Source of the DNA: Enoplolaimus lenunculus
Lineage: Eukaryota; Nematoda; Enoplea; Enoplida; Thoracostomopsidae
Reading direction: 5' to 3'
NCBI GenBank assembly: GCA_030248215.1
Contig: JASANG010000987.1
Span: 1-64,000, forward strand
Length of the DNA: 64,000 nt
Shown: in pieces, positions 1 to 10,066 of the stretch
Layout: each line of letters starts with the position of its first letter
How positions within the stretch are numbered: the first letter of the stretch is position 1
Translations under genes and position numbers: made by a program
The notes under the pieces: generated by a model
What the model was told of the DNA's origin: nothing
Seen by the model: only the letters and a program-made list of their open reading frames with translations
Databases searched by the model: none

Positions 1-1020
1 CACACGTAGGCAATTAAGGTTATATGCAAATTAGTTATTAGCTAACTATTCATTTATCGGTTTTGGAGGTTTGTAAACAATTTATTCTGATTCCTCGCAC
101 CCAAAAACCTTAGTGAACCCTAAAAATTATTGAAATAATTTAAAAAGTCCTAGTTTGGTCTTGTCAATTAAGCTAATATGAAAAATAGTTATTAGCTAAC
201 TATTTGATTATCGGTTTTGGATGTTTGTAGATTATTATTCAAATGCCATGCAAATAAAAACCCTTTAGTGCTGAAATTATAATATATGCAAATTATCTAT
301 TAGCTAACTGCTCAATCATCGGTTTTGGAGGTTTGTAAACAGTCTACGCAGATTCCTCGCACCCAAAAACCCTTTAATGCTAAAATTTGATTGCTTCTAA
401 CTGTAATAATTAGTGAAATATTGTGGAAAGTAGTAATTTAGGCTTAATTAATTATGCAAATTAGCCTGTAGCTAATAAACGGCTCAAAATTTTAAAACCC
501 CAATCCGACGTTAAAACCCCAGGATACTTGGCTTTCAAACAAAAAAAAGTTTATCAAAATCGGTTAAGCTGTTCTTGAAATTCTTTTCGGACGGACAACG
601 GACGGACGGACATCCACCTTTCGACCCCCAAGTACAAAACATTAAACGCTTCGCGAAACTCCGAGCTTCGCTAGGAGTTTCGCTTCGCTCAATAAATGGT
701 ATACACATTGAGAATACGGGCAAAGATCAAAATTTTACCTCAGAAATATATCTCAACAATATCACTTGCATACAGTATGTTACAAGTTGAACAAAGACTG
801 TCATACGCAGCTACTACTACCCTGTCTTATGGCTATAATGTTTTGAGGGCATATACTTGACCCTGGTCCCCTGAAATTATTAGCATTGAAATGTCAATGA
901 TGCAAGTAATTGCAATTGCATAATTCAAACTTTTCGGTAAAATCGTTTAATCTGACGTTTGCGAAAACTTTCAAACTTCAATTGATTGTTTCGCATCTTG
1001 CAAAGCTGTGTTAAATAGTG

Positions 1021-1273
1021 CACTGTAAATTCCAATAAGTTGTTTAATCAATTCAGTTAGCGAGTTGGCTATTTCCGAGTTAATATCAGTAAACAATAAC
1101 TCACTGTCAGTTGAGTTGATTCCTACTCTGAGTTGAGTTGACTCTGAGTGGGTCGATTAATTAACTCAGAACGAATTGAATCATCTCAAAACTCTGAGTT
1201 CTGACAGTCCTAACTCAGACTGAATGATTCAACTCATTCTGAGTTAAAAATCAACTCACTGAAATTTACAGTG
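1021..1273. mobile_element. Family D MITE inside left arm
   Basis: Begins CACTGTAAATTCCAATAAGT and ends with the inverted form GAAATTTACAGTG. The interior is rich in GAGTTGA and TCAACTC and is close to a full palindrome. The same MITE occurs in mirror position at 3547 to 3798, so it was in the arm before the palindrome formed or was copied by arm conversion. Confidence 0.85.
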
Positions 1274-1397
1274 AGGTCAAACTTCTAAAAAATACACGAC
1301 AAATAACCCAAGATTAGAATCTGAATTTAAAGCTTTACCGCCTTCGGCAAACTTTGGGTTGCGCTACACCTTTGTTCGCGTCCGACAACATCCGGCA

Positions 1398-1610
1398 TCG
1401 TCCGTCACTTGTACGGTGCCGTCCGTCACCGTGCGTAACGCTTCCGGTGCCGTGCGTCACCGTTCGTCACCCGTCCGGTGCCGTCCGTCACCGTGCGTCA
1501 CCCGTCCGGTGCCGTCCGTCACCGTGCGTCACCCGTCCGGTGCCGTCCGTCACCGTGCGTCACCCGTCCGGTGCCGTCCGTCACCGTGCGTCACCCGTAC
1601 GGCGGCGCCC
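1398..1610. repeat. 31-bp GC-rich minisatellite in left arm
   Basis: About six tandem copies of a 31-bp unit (GTGCCGTCCGTCACCGTGCG plus 11 more bases). The unit is related to family N palindromes, so this looks like a copy of N whose core has expanded. Open frames here in several phases are by-products of the repeat. Confidence 0.85.
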
Positions 1611-1929
1611 GTCACTGTGCTTTATCGTGCACAAATAACTCACGTACGGTAACGTATGGTACGAACGGTGACAAACGGCGCCACGCGGGTAACGGACGTT
1701 GACGGACGTCGAGTCCAGCGGAACCCTAAGTCAATATTTACTTATAGAAAAAATTTGCTAAAAACGTACTTCAATCTGTAAAATGTCGCAACAGAAAAAA
1801 CATCCTCGCTCATTGGACCATCCTGGTTCCGCCACCGGCTGTAGTTGTCCTGTCTAAAACCTCTGTAACGATAGCTGCTACACACATTTCAGAATATCCT
1901 GCTACTAAGTATCAAAAGGCCAGAACCGA

Positions 1930-2288
1930 TAATGTTACTTTTAGGGGCGTAACAGTAGATTAAACGTATTCCTAAGCCTAAGCCTAAGCCTAAGCGTTGC
2001 AAAAATGTGTTCCTAAGCCTAAGTCTAAGCCTAAGCGTTACAAAAGTGTGTTCCTAAGCCTAAGCCTAAGCCTAAGCCTAACAGCCTAAGCATTGTAAAA
2101 ATGTGTTCCTAAGCCTAAGTCTAAGCCTAAGCCTAAGCCTAAGACTAAGCGTTGCAAAAATGTGTTCCTAAGCCTAAGTCTAAGCCTAAGCCTAAGCCTA
2201 AGCCTAAGCAAAAATGTAATCTAGAATCTAAACCCACTCTTTTATCAACCCACTAAAAACCTTTACGCACGTTAAAGTAACATGGGCC
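1930..2288. mobile_element. Family C hAT-type MITE with TTAGGC runs
   Basis: Left end ATGTTACTTTTAGGGGCGTAACAG and right end GTTAAAGTAACATGGGCC are inverted repeats. Between them lie four blocks of AAGCCT repeats (TTAGGC read on the other strand) separated by GTGTTCCTAAG. It lies in the loop of the palindrome. Confidence 0.8.
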
Positions 2289-2605
2289 AAAAGAACTATG
2301 GATATTTTGCCAACTTAAAAACTGGTAAACCCAAACCAGCAGACAAAGTCCATAGTCAATTGATTAAAAATATAACTTCTGATAAGTCGCTTATTTCATG
2401 CTTTATCGACTTATAAAGCAAACTGTTTGCCGTACCAGCAGCGATGGATCTAAGATTTTCTGGCGAAAGAAGAAAATACGAATACGACCTGTTGCAAACA
2501 AAAATACCGCAAGCTTAATGCAAACTGCCCAAAACCCAAGACTAATGCCAGTTTTCTACCGAATTACAAGCTAAAATGTAAACAACTGCAAAGACATTCA
2601 AGAGT

Positions 2606-2793
2606 CAATGGCGGATCCATGGGGGGCCTCCCCGGCCGTGGCCCCCCCCCCAAAAGCATCTCGACAAAAATTATATACTTAGCAATTCTGTGACAATGAT
2701 TTCGTGGTTTGGGCAGTTTGCAAAAGCTTGCGGTATTTTTGTTTGCAACAGGTCGTAAATTTTTCCCCATTGTGAGATCCTGGACCCGCCACT
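2606..2793. mobile_element. Family M MITE, TIR CAATGGCGGATCC, 8-bp TSD
   Basis: Ends are CAATGGCGGATCC and GGACCCGCCACTG. The flanks are TCAAGAGT on both sides, an exact 8-bp target duplication, which points to the hAT superfamily. A second copy is at 30049 to 30226. Confidence 0.8.
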
Positions 2794-2925
2794 GTCAAGA
2801 GTAATAAGCCAGCGTTATAATTGAAGCAAGACGGACTAGTTTTTTGCATTTTGAATCTGAAACGTATTTGAATGATTGAACAGGTATCTAGTGGGGGCCT
2901 CGATCCTGTGATTACCCCATTTTTG

Positions 2926-3035
2926 TTTAGGCTTAGGCTTTAGGCTCTCTTAAAAAAAAAAAAATTAGGCTTAGACTTAGGCTTAGGAACACATTTTTGC
3001 AACGCTTGAGCTCTTAGGCTTTAGGCTTAGGCTTA
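2926..3035. repeat. Degenerate TTAGGC-rich tract
   Basis: Several TTAGGCTTAGGC runs interrupted by a poly-A stretch. It probably is the remnant of a family C element on the right side of the loop. Ends are not clear. Confidence 0.5.
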
Positions 3036-3239
3036 GAATGAGCGAGGATGTTTTTTCTGTTGCGACATTTTACAGATTGAAGTACGTTTTTAGCAAATTT
3101 TTTCTATAAGTAAATATTGACTTAGGGTTCCGCTGGACTCGACGTCCGTCAACGTCCGTTACCCGCGTGGCGCCGTTTGTCACCGTTCGTACCATACGTT
3201 ACCGTACGTGAGTTATTTGTGCACGATAAAGCACAGTGA

Positions 3240-3420
3240 CGGGCGCCGCCGTACGGGTGACGCACGGTGACGGACGGCACCGGACGGGTGACGCACGGTG
3301 ACGGACGGCACCGGACGGGTGACGCACGGTGACGGACGGCACCGGACGGGTGACGCACGGTGACGGACGGCACCGGACGGGTGACGTACGGTGACGGACG
3401 GCACCGTACAAGTGACGGAC
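3240..3420. repeat. 31-bp minisatellite in right arm
   Basis: Mirror image of the array at 1398 to 1610, with about five units of GACGGACGGCACCGGACGGG type. Copy number differs slightly between the arms. Confidence 0.85.
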
Positions 3421-3546
3421 GATGCCGGACGTCGCCGGACGTCAACAAAGGTGTAGCGCAACCCAAAGTTTGCCAAAGGCGCTAAAGCTTTAAATTCAGA
3501 TTCTAATCTTGGTTTATTTTTCGTGTATTTTTTAGAAGTTTGACCT

Positions 3547-3798
3547 CACTGTAAACTTCAGTGAGTTGATTTTAACTTCGAATGAGTTGAATCTTTCAGT
3601 CTGAGTTAGGACTTACAGAACTCAGAATTTTGAGTTTATTTAATTCATTCTGAGTTAATTAATCAACTTACCCAGAGTCAACTCAACTCAGAGTGGGAAT
3701 CAACTCAACTGACAGTGTGTTAATGTTTACTGATATGAACTCAGCAATAACCAACTCGCTAGCTGAATTAATTAATCAACTCATTGGAATTTACAGTG
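3547..3798. mobile_element. Family D MITE inside right arm
   Basis: Mirror copy of the D element at 1021 to 1273, with terminal CACTGTAAACTTCAGTGAG and GGAATTTACAGTG. Confidence 0.85.
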
Positions 3799-4856
3799 CA
3801 CTATTTAACACAGCTTTGCAAGATGCGAAACAATCAATTGAAGTTTGAAAGTTTTAGCAAACGTCAGATTAAACGATTTTACCGAAAAGTTTGAATTACG
3901 CAATTGCAATTACTTGCTTTATTGACATTTCAATGCTAATAATTTCAGTTGACCAGAGTCAAGTATATGCCCTCAAAACATTATAGCCATAAGACAGGGT
4001 AGTAGTAGCTGCCTATGACAGTCTTTGTTAAACTTGTAACATACTGTATGCAAGTTATATTGTTGAGATATATTTCTGAGGTAAAATTTTGATCTTGGCT
4101 CGTATTCTCAAATGTGTATAGCATTTATTGAGCGAAGGAAACTCCGAGCGAAGCTCGGAGTTTCGCGAAGCGTTTTATGTTTTGTACTTGGGGGTCGAAG
4201 GTGGATGTCCGTCCGTCCGTCTGTCCGTCCGAAAAGAATCTCAAGAACAGCTTAACCGATTTTGATAAACTTTTTTTTGTTTGAAAGCCAAGTATCCTGG
4301 GGTTTTAACGTCGGATTGGGGTTTTAAAATTTTGAGCCGTTTATTAGCTACAGGCTAATTTGCATAATTAATTAAGCCTAAATTACTACTTTCCACAATA
4401 TTTCACTAATTATTACAGTTAGAAGCAATCAAATTTTAGCATTAAAGGGTTTTTGGGTGCGAGGACTCTGCGTAGACTGTTTACAAACCTCAAAACCGAT
4501 GATTGAGCAGTTAGCTAATAGATAATTTGCATATATTATAATTTCAGCACTAAAGGGTTTTTATTTGCATGGCATTTGAATAAATAGTCTACAAACATCC
4601 AAAACCGATAATCAAATAGTTAGCTAATAACTAATTTGCATATTAGCTTAATTGACAAGACCAAACTAGGACTTTTTAAATTATTTCAATAATTTTTAGG
4701 GTTCACTGAAGGTTTTTGGGTGCGAGGAATCTGAATAAATTGTTTACAAACCTCCAAAACCGATAAATGAATAGTTAGCTAATAACTAATTTGCATATTA
4801 CCTTAATTGCCTACGTGTGTTCGAGCTTCGCTCAATAAATGTAGTCCCACTACGAC

Positions 4857-5040
4857 TGATCACCAGTTGGTGTCAGGTCTTGTAACTTCTGAACCAGTGA
4901 ATGCTGAGGCTAAAAAATCAGCACATTTTTCGCATACGATTTGCTCTACTCGTGTACCAATTTAGAGTTTAGCAATTGCAATAGCGAGTTTGTGAACATA
5001 TTTACCAGATGATAATTGCTATATACCTTTGAAACTATGG
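4857..5040. mobile_element. Family G MITE, left end missing
   Basis: Runs from ATCACCAGTTGGTG through CTTGTAACTTCTGAACCAGT to a decayed right end. The palindromic element appears to have been inserted into this G copy, because the missing G tip would lie beyond the palindrome. Confidence 0.6.
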
Positions 5041-5837
5041 ACTTTTATTGGAAAGCATTTTCTTCGATAGCCTAATAATGATGTTATTTTTTGCCTAATG
5101 TTGATTATTCTCACTTTCTCTCATTGCCTAATCATCAGATACCGCCGGGGTAAAACCGGTAGACAACAGCCATCTGGTTTCCCTTGTGAAACAAGCTCAA
5201 AAATAGATTTGTAGCTATTAAGCATTTTAGACGCCTAAAACAAATAACCAAAACAAAACCCCGATGCTTTGTTCGAACATTCCTTTTGTGATTCAATACC
5301 ACGGTTCGCTTCTGAGATGCGTCTACTAGCACTGATATGCCTATTAGCGGCCTGTTAGCAAAAATCGTATATAAACTCAAGACGAAACGAGGAAAAATTT
5401 TGACTAAAATTTCTTGAGAGACGAGAAACCAAAGCGCTTTTACAGGCTTTAGAATAAGCATCCGGATAGTGAATATTAATTAATATATTTTGTTTGTTAG
5501 CCTCGTTTATAGCGAAACAGTTTTCTATGACACCCTACCGAACTAAAATGCTGGCTTCGTCTCTGAAGCTTACACCAATGTTTGTTTGCTGCTTTTGGTA
5601 CTAATTTGTCAGCGTCTAATTTACACTAAAAGCGTTTCAGCTAAGAACAAATAACAACGGTGGATCAGGGGGGATGCATATCCCAGAATTTCTGCAAAAT
5701 TACGCTTTTTACAAGTTTTACACCGATTTTTTTCGATGAGGTTATGCTGTCACGAAATTTTGGCCACACATTGGTATTGGTTGATATTTTGTTTATATCT
5801 GTCACACTGTAGGTGTATGGTACCTTAACCATAACGG
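5041..5837. other. Unassigned stretch
   Basis: No gene or known repeat recognised. A 108-codon minus-strand open frame at 5135 to 5461 has no recognisable domain and no splice or start context I trust. Confidence 0.4.
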
Positions 5838-6171
5838 TCCCGTGTAAAGATCAGGGGCGGAACGTTTTTCTGTGGGACTGCAATAGAGTAAGCTTCAAGC
5901 GTTAGACTAATTGTTTTGGCTGGTTTAGGCTTGGGCTTACGCTTAGGAATATGTTCATTCTTACGCTTAGGCTTAGGCTTAGGCTTAAGCTTAGGCTTAG
6001 GCTTAGGCTTAGGCTTAGGCTTAGGCTTACACTTAGGCTTAGGCCGAGGCTTAGGCTTAGGCTTAGGCTTAGGCTTAGGCTTACGAATATGCTCCTTCTC
6101 ACGCTTAGGCTTAGGCTTACGCTTAGGAATATGCTTATAATACTGTTCCGCTCCTGTTCTTTACATTGTCG
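5838..6171. mobile_element. Family A hAT-type MITE with long TTAGGC runs
   Basis: Left end GTGTAAAGATCAGGGGCGGA, right end CTGTTCCGCTCCTGTTCTTT. The interior holds three blocks of TTAGGC repeats separated by GAATATGCTC. The repeats stay open in several frames (Leu-Gly, Leu-Arg, Leu-Ser) but do not encode a plausible protein. Confidence 0.85.
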
Positions 6172-6547
6172 ACCATAACGGCAGTAAAGGGTCAAGCATC
6201 TAAAAAAATTATCACTCTTTCTCGAAAAGTGTTAGATATTTGAATCTTTCGCCACAAAGTAACTTACAGACCTGACTAATAGCAAACGTATCCTGGAAGC
6301 TAGAAATTTATTGTTGGTGAGAAAATTGTCTCGTTCTATAGTAGGCTACAGGTTAATTCTAAAATTATTCAACCCAAATTTTGTCGTAGAATTTTGTTTA
6401 ATACACACACTCTTATCTCCGAACCTGTGTATTGAACGATAATTTTCGCTTTAATTAATGTGCACGAAACTACGAAGAACATCATTCAATGGGTTTATAG
6501 CTTAAAGACGAACATTTCACAAGTTTTGGTCAAGGATTTATATCGGT

Positions 6548-6975
6548 TAATTAACACTTTCTCACATGAATATATTTTATTTTGTATAAGATTTGTATCG
6601 AGTTGAAGGCGTTTACCATCACCACTCAAACAAAGGAAGTAACGGAAATTTTGTACTGGTACGCGTACTAATAGTTAACCACTGCGAATTGTGTATTAAT
6701 TCACCGACCCATGTTACTTTTAGGGCCGTCCCGGTTTCTGGTGGGTCTGTAAAAAAGTAGGCTTACATTCTAGGCTACAATTTTTGGCTTAGGCTAAGGC
6801 TTTAGGCTTAGGCTTAGGAATACGCTTTAGAAACGCTTAGGCGAAGGCATAGGTTTAGGAACACGTTTAATCTACTGTTACGGCCTTACAAGTAACATTG
6901 GCCAATTCACATATTCAGGGTGTGCTCTCAGTGCGCTCACAGTGTACTCTATGTGAGAAGTTAAAATTTTACTAA
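6548..6975 (-). mobile_element. Family T TTAA-bounded MITE, interrupted by a family C element
   Basis: Left end TTAACACTTTCTCACATGAA and right end CTCTATGTGAGAAGTTAA are inverted and both abut TTAA. Part of the tRNA-like box (GGCGTTTACCATCACCACTC) is visible. A family C MITE (6706 to 6903) splits it. Confidence 0.6.
6706..6903. mobile_element. Family C hAT-type MITE nested in family T
   Basis: Ends are ACCCATGTTACTTTTAGGGC and ACAAGTAACATTGGCC. The flanks AATTCACC and AATTCACA form a 7/8 target duplication. The interior has short TTAGGC runs. Confidence 0.8.
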
Positions 6976-7728
6976 ATCCACGTGTAAGTTTTTGCATGAA
7001 GAACTCACAGCTACGACTTGTCTGTAAAACTAAAAGGCTAAGCGTCACAGGTGTAGGGTATTTTGTGGGGATTAAAAGTGCAAAACGACTCCATCATTGA
7101 ACCGGAACGAAATAGCGTTATTGAAATACGGACTTATACGCGGAGTTGGTGATGAGAATAGGCACACTAAATCACAACCTATTCACAAGAGATAGCCAAA
7201 GGCATAAGTTGGCTCTATTACTGTCGCAGGCCCATAACCAGCTGTCACCTTGTTAGGATGGGCAAAAATTATTTCTAGAGATGCCTACAAGAGTTTTCGA
7301 TGGGTTACAAGCAAAGATAAAAATTTTCGCAGGACGGCCAAAATTGTTCCAGGAGGAACGCTTCCCCATGGCGCCTCGCTATTGGACGGCTCTAAAACAG
7401 TTACATGGGTTTCGGTATTGGCAAACGAGAAAAAAGGGTTAAGCTCGCATTCAATAAACATAATGGATTGAAAGTTTTCTAGCCCATCATTTATTACTTG
7501 TGCTGGTTTGGCTGACTACAAATCAAAATGTTTCTCATAAACAGCGAAGTTAACAGTTAACATTGCTAAGGTTACCGAAGCTAAAACTCGAAACTAAACC
7601 ATACACATTTGCCGATGTCTACAAATATCATGTGTTATGTTTCTTCGTTTGTCCCCGTTCTAATTATTACCAAAATATTAATGAAAGTCAATAACGTCAC
7701 TGATAATTGGGTTTTAACTCTTTTTTTC
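6976..7728. other. Unassigned stretch
   Basis: No gene or repeat that I can support. A 73-codon frame at 7250 to 7471 has no recognisable domain. Confidence 0.4.
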
Positions 7729-8010
7729 GGCCAATGTAAAGAACAGATGCGGAACAGTATTTATAAGCATATTCGTAAGCCTAAGCTTATGCCTAAGCCT
7801 AAGCGTAAGAATGAGCATATGATTAAGCCTAAGCCTAAACCTAAACTGATTAAGCCTAAGCCTAAACCTAAACCTAAGCGTAAGAAAGACATATTCCTAA
7901 AGTTAAGCCTGAGCCTAAGCATAAGCCAAGCAAAAAAGTAGTCTAAAGCTTCAAGCTTACTCTACTGCAGTCCCACAGAAAAACGTTTCGCCCCTGATCT
8001 TTACATGTTC
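7729..8010. mobile_element. Family A hAT-type MITE
   Basis: Left end GGCCAATGTAAAGAACAGAT, right end CGCCCCTGATCTTTACATG. The interior is AAGCCT repeats, several mutated to AAACCT. Confidence 0.85.
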
Positions 8011-8698
8011 CATGTAAATTAGTCGCATAGTTTTGGGAAGCTACGTAGGAGTATCTGCATACTAATTTATCGACGCCGACAGGTGTAGGCAGTGCTAGAG
8101 AGGCGTGGGGACCCTCCGGTTCCTCTTCCTATTCCGGTTCCTGCAAGCGCATTTTGAAACATCGGCGGTTTTTGTTTCAACCGGTTAGGGTAGGGGCCCC
8201 TTTAGAAGATGGTGGTCCCGAAATGGGAGGTATGGGGAGTGGTTGCTCTAACCCTGGGAGCAGGCAAAGGCTTGCTGGCTAAATCTGCGCCGGTCTTGTG
8301 TTCTTACCCAATTTTTTCGACAGGTATAATTTTCAAAATCATTAAAGAAATGAAAAATGTAACTTTTAAGCTGTTTCGCAGTTAGCTGAAATAATTCAAA
8401 AAATTTAAAATATGTTTATAATATTTAGCAAAAATTAAAAATATAATGCAAACTAGTAATGTAATCAAAATTGTCCTGGTATCACATCGTTCAGGTATGA
8501 ATATTTCAAATGTTTTTTTAATTTTCTGGTTTATTTTAGGTTCTTGAATTTGAATACGGTCTGGTTCTGAATTGTACAGTTTATGATAAATCACGCCAAA
8601 ACCCTCACGGTACTGACCACAGCCTAGAATGTATCATAGTTTAATTGCCGATTTTAATGTCTGCATGTGCTAATTTTTGCCTGCTTGAAAACTAATTA
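8011..8698. other. Unassigned stretch with a GC-rich patch
   Basis: 8090 to 8300 is richer in G and C than its surroundings, with CCGGTTCC motifs. The rest is AT-rich. No gene recognised. Confidence 0.4.
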
Positions 8699-8886
8699 CA
8701 CTGCAAATAATGGTGAGTCAAATTGACTCTCTCCGAAATAGGCTCTACGGGACTACACAAACTGAGTCACATTTGACTCCACCAGAGTCGAACGTGTGAC
8801 TAAGTGAGTCGAATTTGACTCAGTTTGTGTAGTCTCGTAGAGCCTATTTCAGAGAGAGTCAATTTGACTCACAATTTTTTGCAGTG
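8699..8886. mobile_element. Family E palindromic MITE, TA-flanked
   Basis: CACTGCAAATAATGGTGAG at the left and CAATTTTTTGCAGTG at the right, with TA on both sides. Motifs such as GAGTCAAATTGACTC and TAGGCTCTACGGGACTACAC recur inverted. A TA target site suggests a Tc1/mariner-type source. Confidence 0.8.
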
Positions 8887-8995
8887 TACTAACTGGTGAT
8901 GGGTGCTAGACACAGTTGAAAATACAGCTGTTGCTTTCGATATTATGTTCTCGTAAATTTTTCAGAACGGTACATACTAACCGTTTTCAGTGTTG

Positions 8996-9198
8996 ACCCA
9001 TGTAAAGATCAAGGGCGGAACGTTTTTCTGCGGGACTGCAATAGAGTAAAGTTTAAAGTTAAACTTTAGACTAATTTTTTCGCTTGGCTTAGGCTTAGGC
9101 TTAGGCTTAGGAATATGCTCATTCTTACGCTGAGGCTTAGGCTTAGGCTTAGGAATAGGTTTATAATACTGTTTCGCCCCTGTTCCTTAACATTGGCC
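8996..9198. mobile_element. Family A hAT-type MITE
   Basis: ACCCATGTAAAGATCAAGGG to CCTGTTCCTTAACATTGGCC, flanked by CAGTGTTG and CAGTGTTC (7/8 target duplication). Confidence 0.85.
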
Positions 9199-9474
9199 GC
9201 AGTGTTCATGAGCGATCCGGATCCGAGAAATACTATTCGGCGAGCAAAATGCAACAATTTCCAAATTTCAAAAATTTGAACTAAGTGCATTTTCTATGCC
9301 AGGCTATTCAGGTTACACGTGAGACACAAATAGAGTTGGATTTTTCTAAAATTTAGGCTTAGGTTTAGGCTTAAGACTAAAACGTAACTTCTTTGAAAGC
9401 GCTGTACCGTCCACATACATATATATTGTAAATTATTTTGGTACAAAAACAATTGAATGGTGTACACAAAATAG

Positions 9475-9669
9475 GCCCATGTTACTTTTACGGCCGTTCC
9501 GGTTTCTGGGGGATTTCCAAAACAGTAGGCTTACATTCTAGACTACATTTCTTTGTTTAGGTTTAGGCTTAGGCTTAGGCTTAACAATACGCTTTTGCAA
9601 TGCGTAGGCTTAGGCTTAGGTTTAGGAATACGCTTAATCTACTGTTACGGCCCTAAAAGTAACATTGGC
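9475..9669. mobile_element. Family C hAT-type MITE
   Basis: GCCCATGTTACTTTTACGGC to CCTAAAAGTAACATTGGCC. Flanks CAAAATAG and CAAAATAT. It ends 75 bases before the first visible exon of the NWD-like gene. Confidence 0.85.
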
Positions 9670-9743
9670 CCAAAATATTGTGGAAAATGCATAACATTGG
9701 CCAAAATATTAATTCACCATATCCGTGAGTTGGTTTGTTTTAG

Positions 9744-10066
9744 ATTTCGTCAAAGAACGCGAGCTGATATGGAACGAAATTCTACCTGAATTACAGCAAC
9801 ACTGCGCAAGGCTTACAACGTCTCCAACTGCGACTTGGTGTACGCCTTGTGAAGTCATCCTTGTGGATCCTCACGAACCAAAACTTGTACCCCCACGAAG
9901 TCGTAAACAATCATCGCTAACACCGTCGTGTCATTATGATCAAAGTCCAGTAACTGTGGATAATGCTTTCGCAGTTGAGCGACCTCAAATTACACCGTCC
10001 GATTTTCATTCGCTAACGCGTGAAATCCAAGACGCAAGCGAAACGTCGATTGGTGTATTTTTTATT
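9744..10066 (+). CDS. NWD1/NWD2-like: NWD-like exon: DUF4062-like region, first visible exon
   Basis: Starts with two bases of a split codon, then [20 protein letters not shown], which matches the conserved NWD/TEP1 N-terminus (SDTxxERxLLxxxxPxLRxYC). It ends [17 protein letters not shown], which the next exon continues as ALLGDNYG. The middle (about 70 residues, rich in Ser, Thr and Pro) replaces the usual VVDLRWG stretch. The expected preceding FISSTF motif must be in an earlier exon. Confidence 0.85.

Larger units (their letters stand above)
1..4856. mobile_element. Foldback-like giant palindromic element, left tip cut by window edge
   Basis: The first bases (CACACGTAGGCAATTAAGGT) are the reverse complement of 4801 to 4820, and the match continues inward almost without a break for about 1.8 kb per arm. 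Arms are 1 to 1816 and 3036 to 4856, around a loop at 1817 to 3035. The outer 480 bases of each arm are built of about 180-bp units sharing the motifs TTAGCTAATAACTAATTTGC and AACCTCCAAAACCGAT, which is how Foldback-type terminal repeats are organised. The last 36 bases of the right arm have their mirror outside the window, so the element is about 4.9 kb. No transposase frame is present, so it would have to be mobilised in trans. A half copy lies at 46715 to 47647. Family assignment is an inference from architecture. Confidence 0.75.

Noticed and set aside
1354-1702. Overlapping Arg/Pro/Val-rich open frames, mirrored at 3149 to 3476
   Set aside because: They are the 31-bp minisatellite and family N sequence, open in all frames because of composition.
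5838-6171. Interstitial telomere or chromosome-fusion point
   Set aside because: The TTAGGC runs are short, in both orientations, and always inside MITE ends with target duplications.
5902-6195. Leu-Ser, Leu-Gly and Leu-Arg repeat proteins on both strands
   Set aside because: Translations of TTAGGC repeats inside a MITE. The same applies to frames at 7609, 9066, 29674, 31189 to 31739, 32575, 53368 and 55826.
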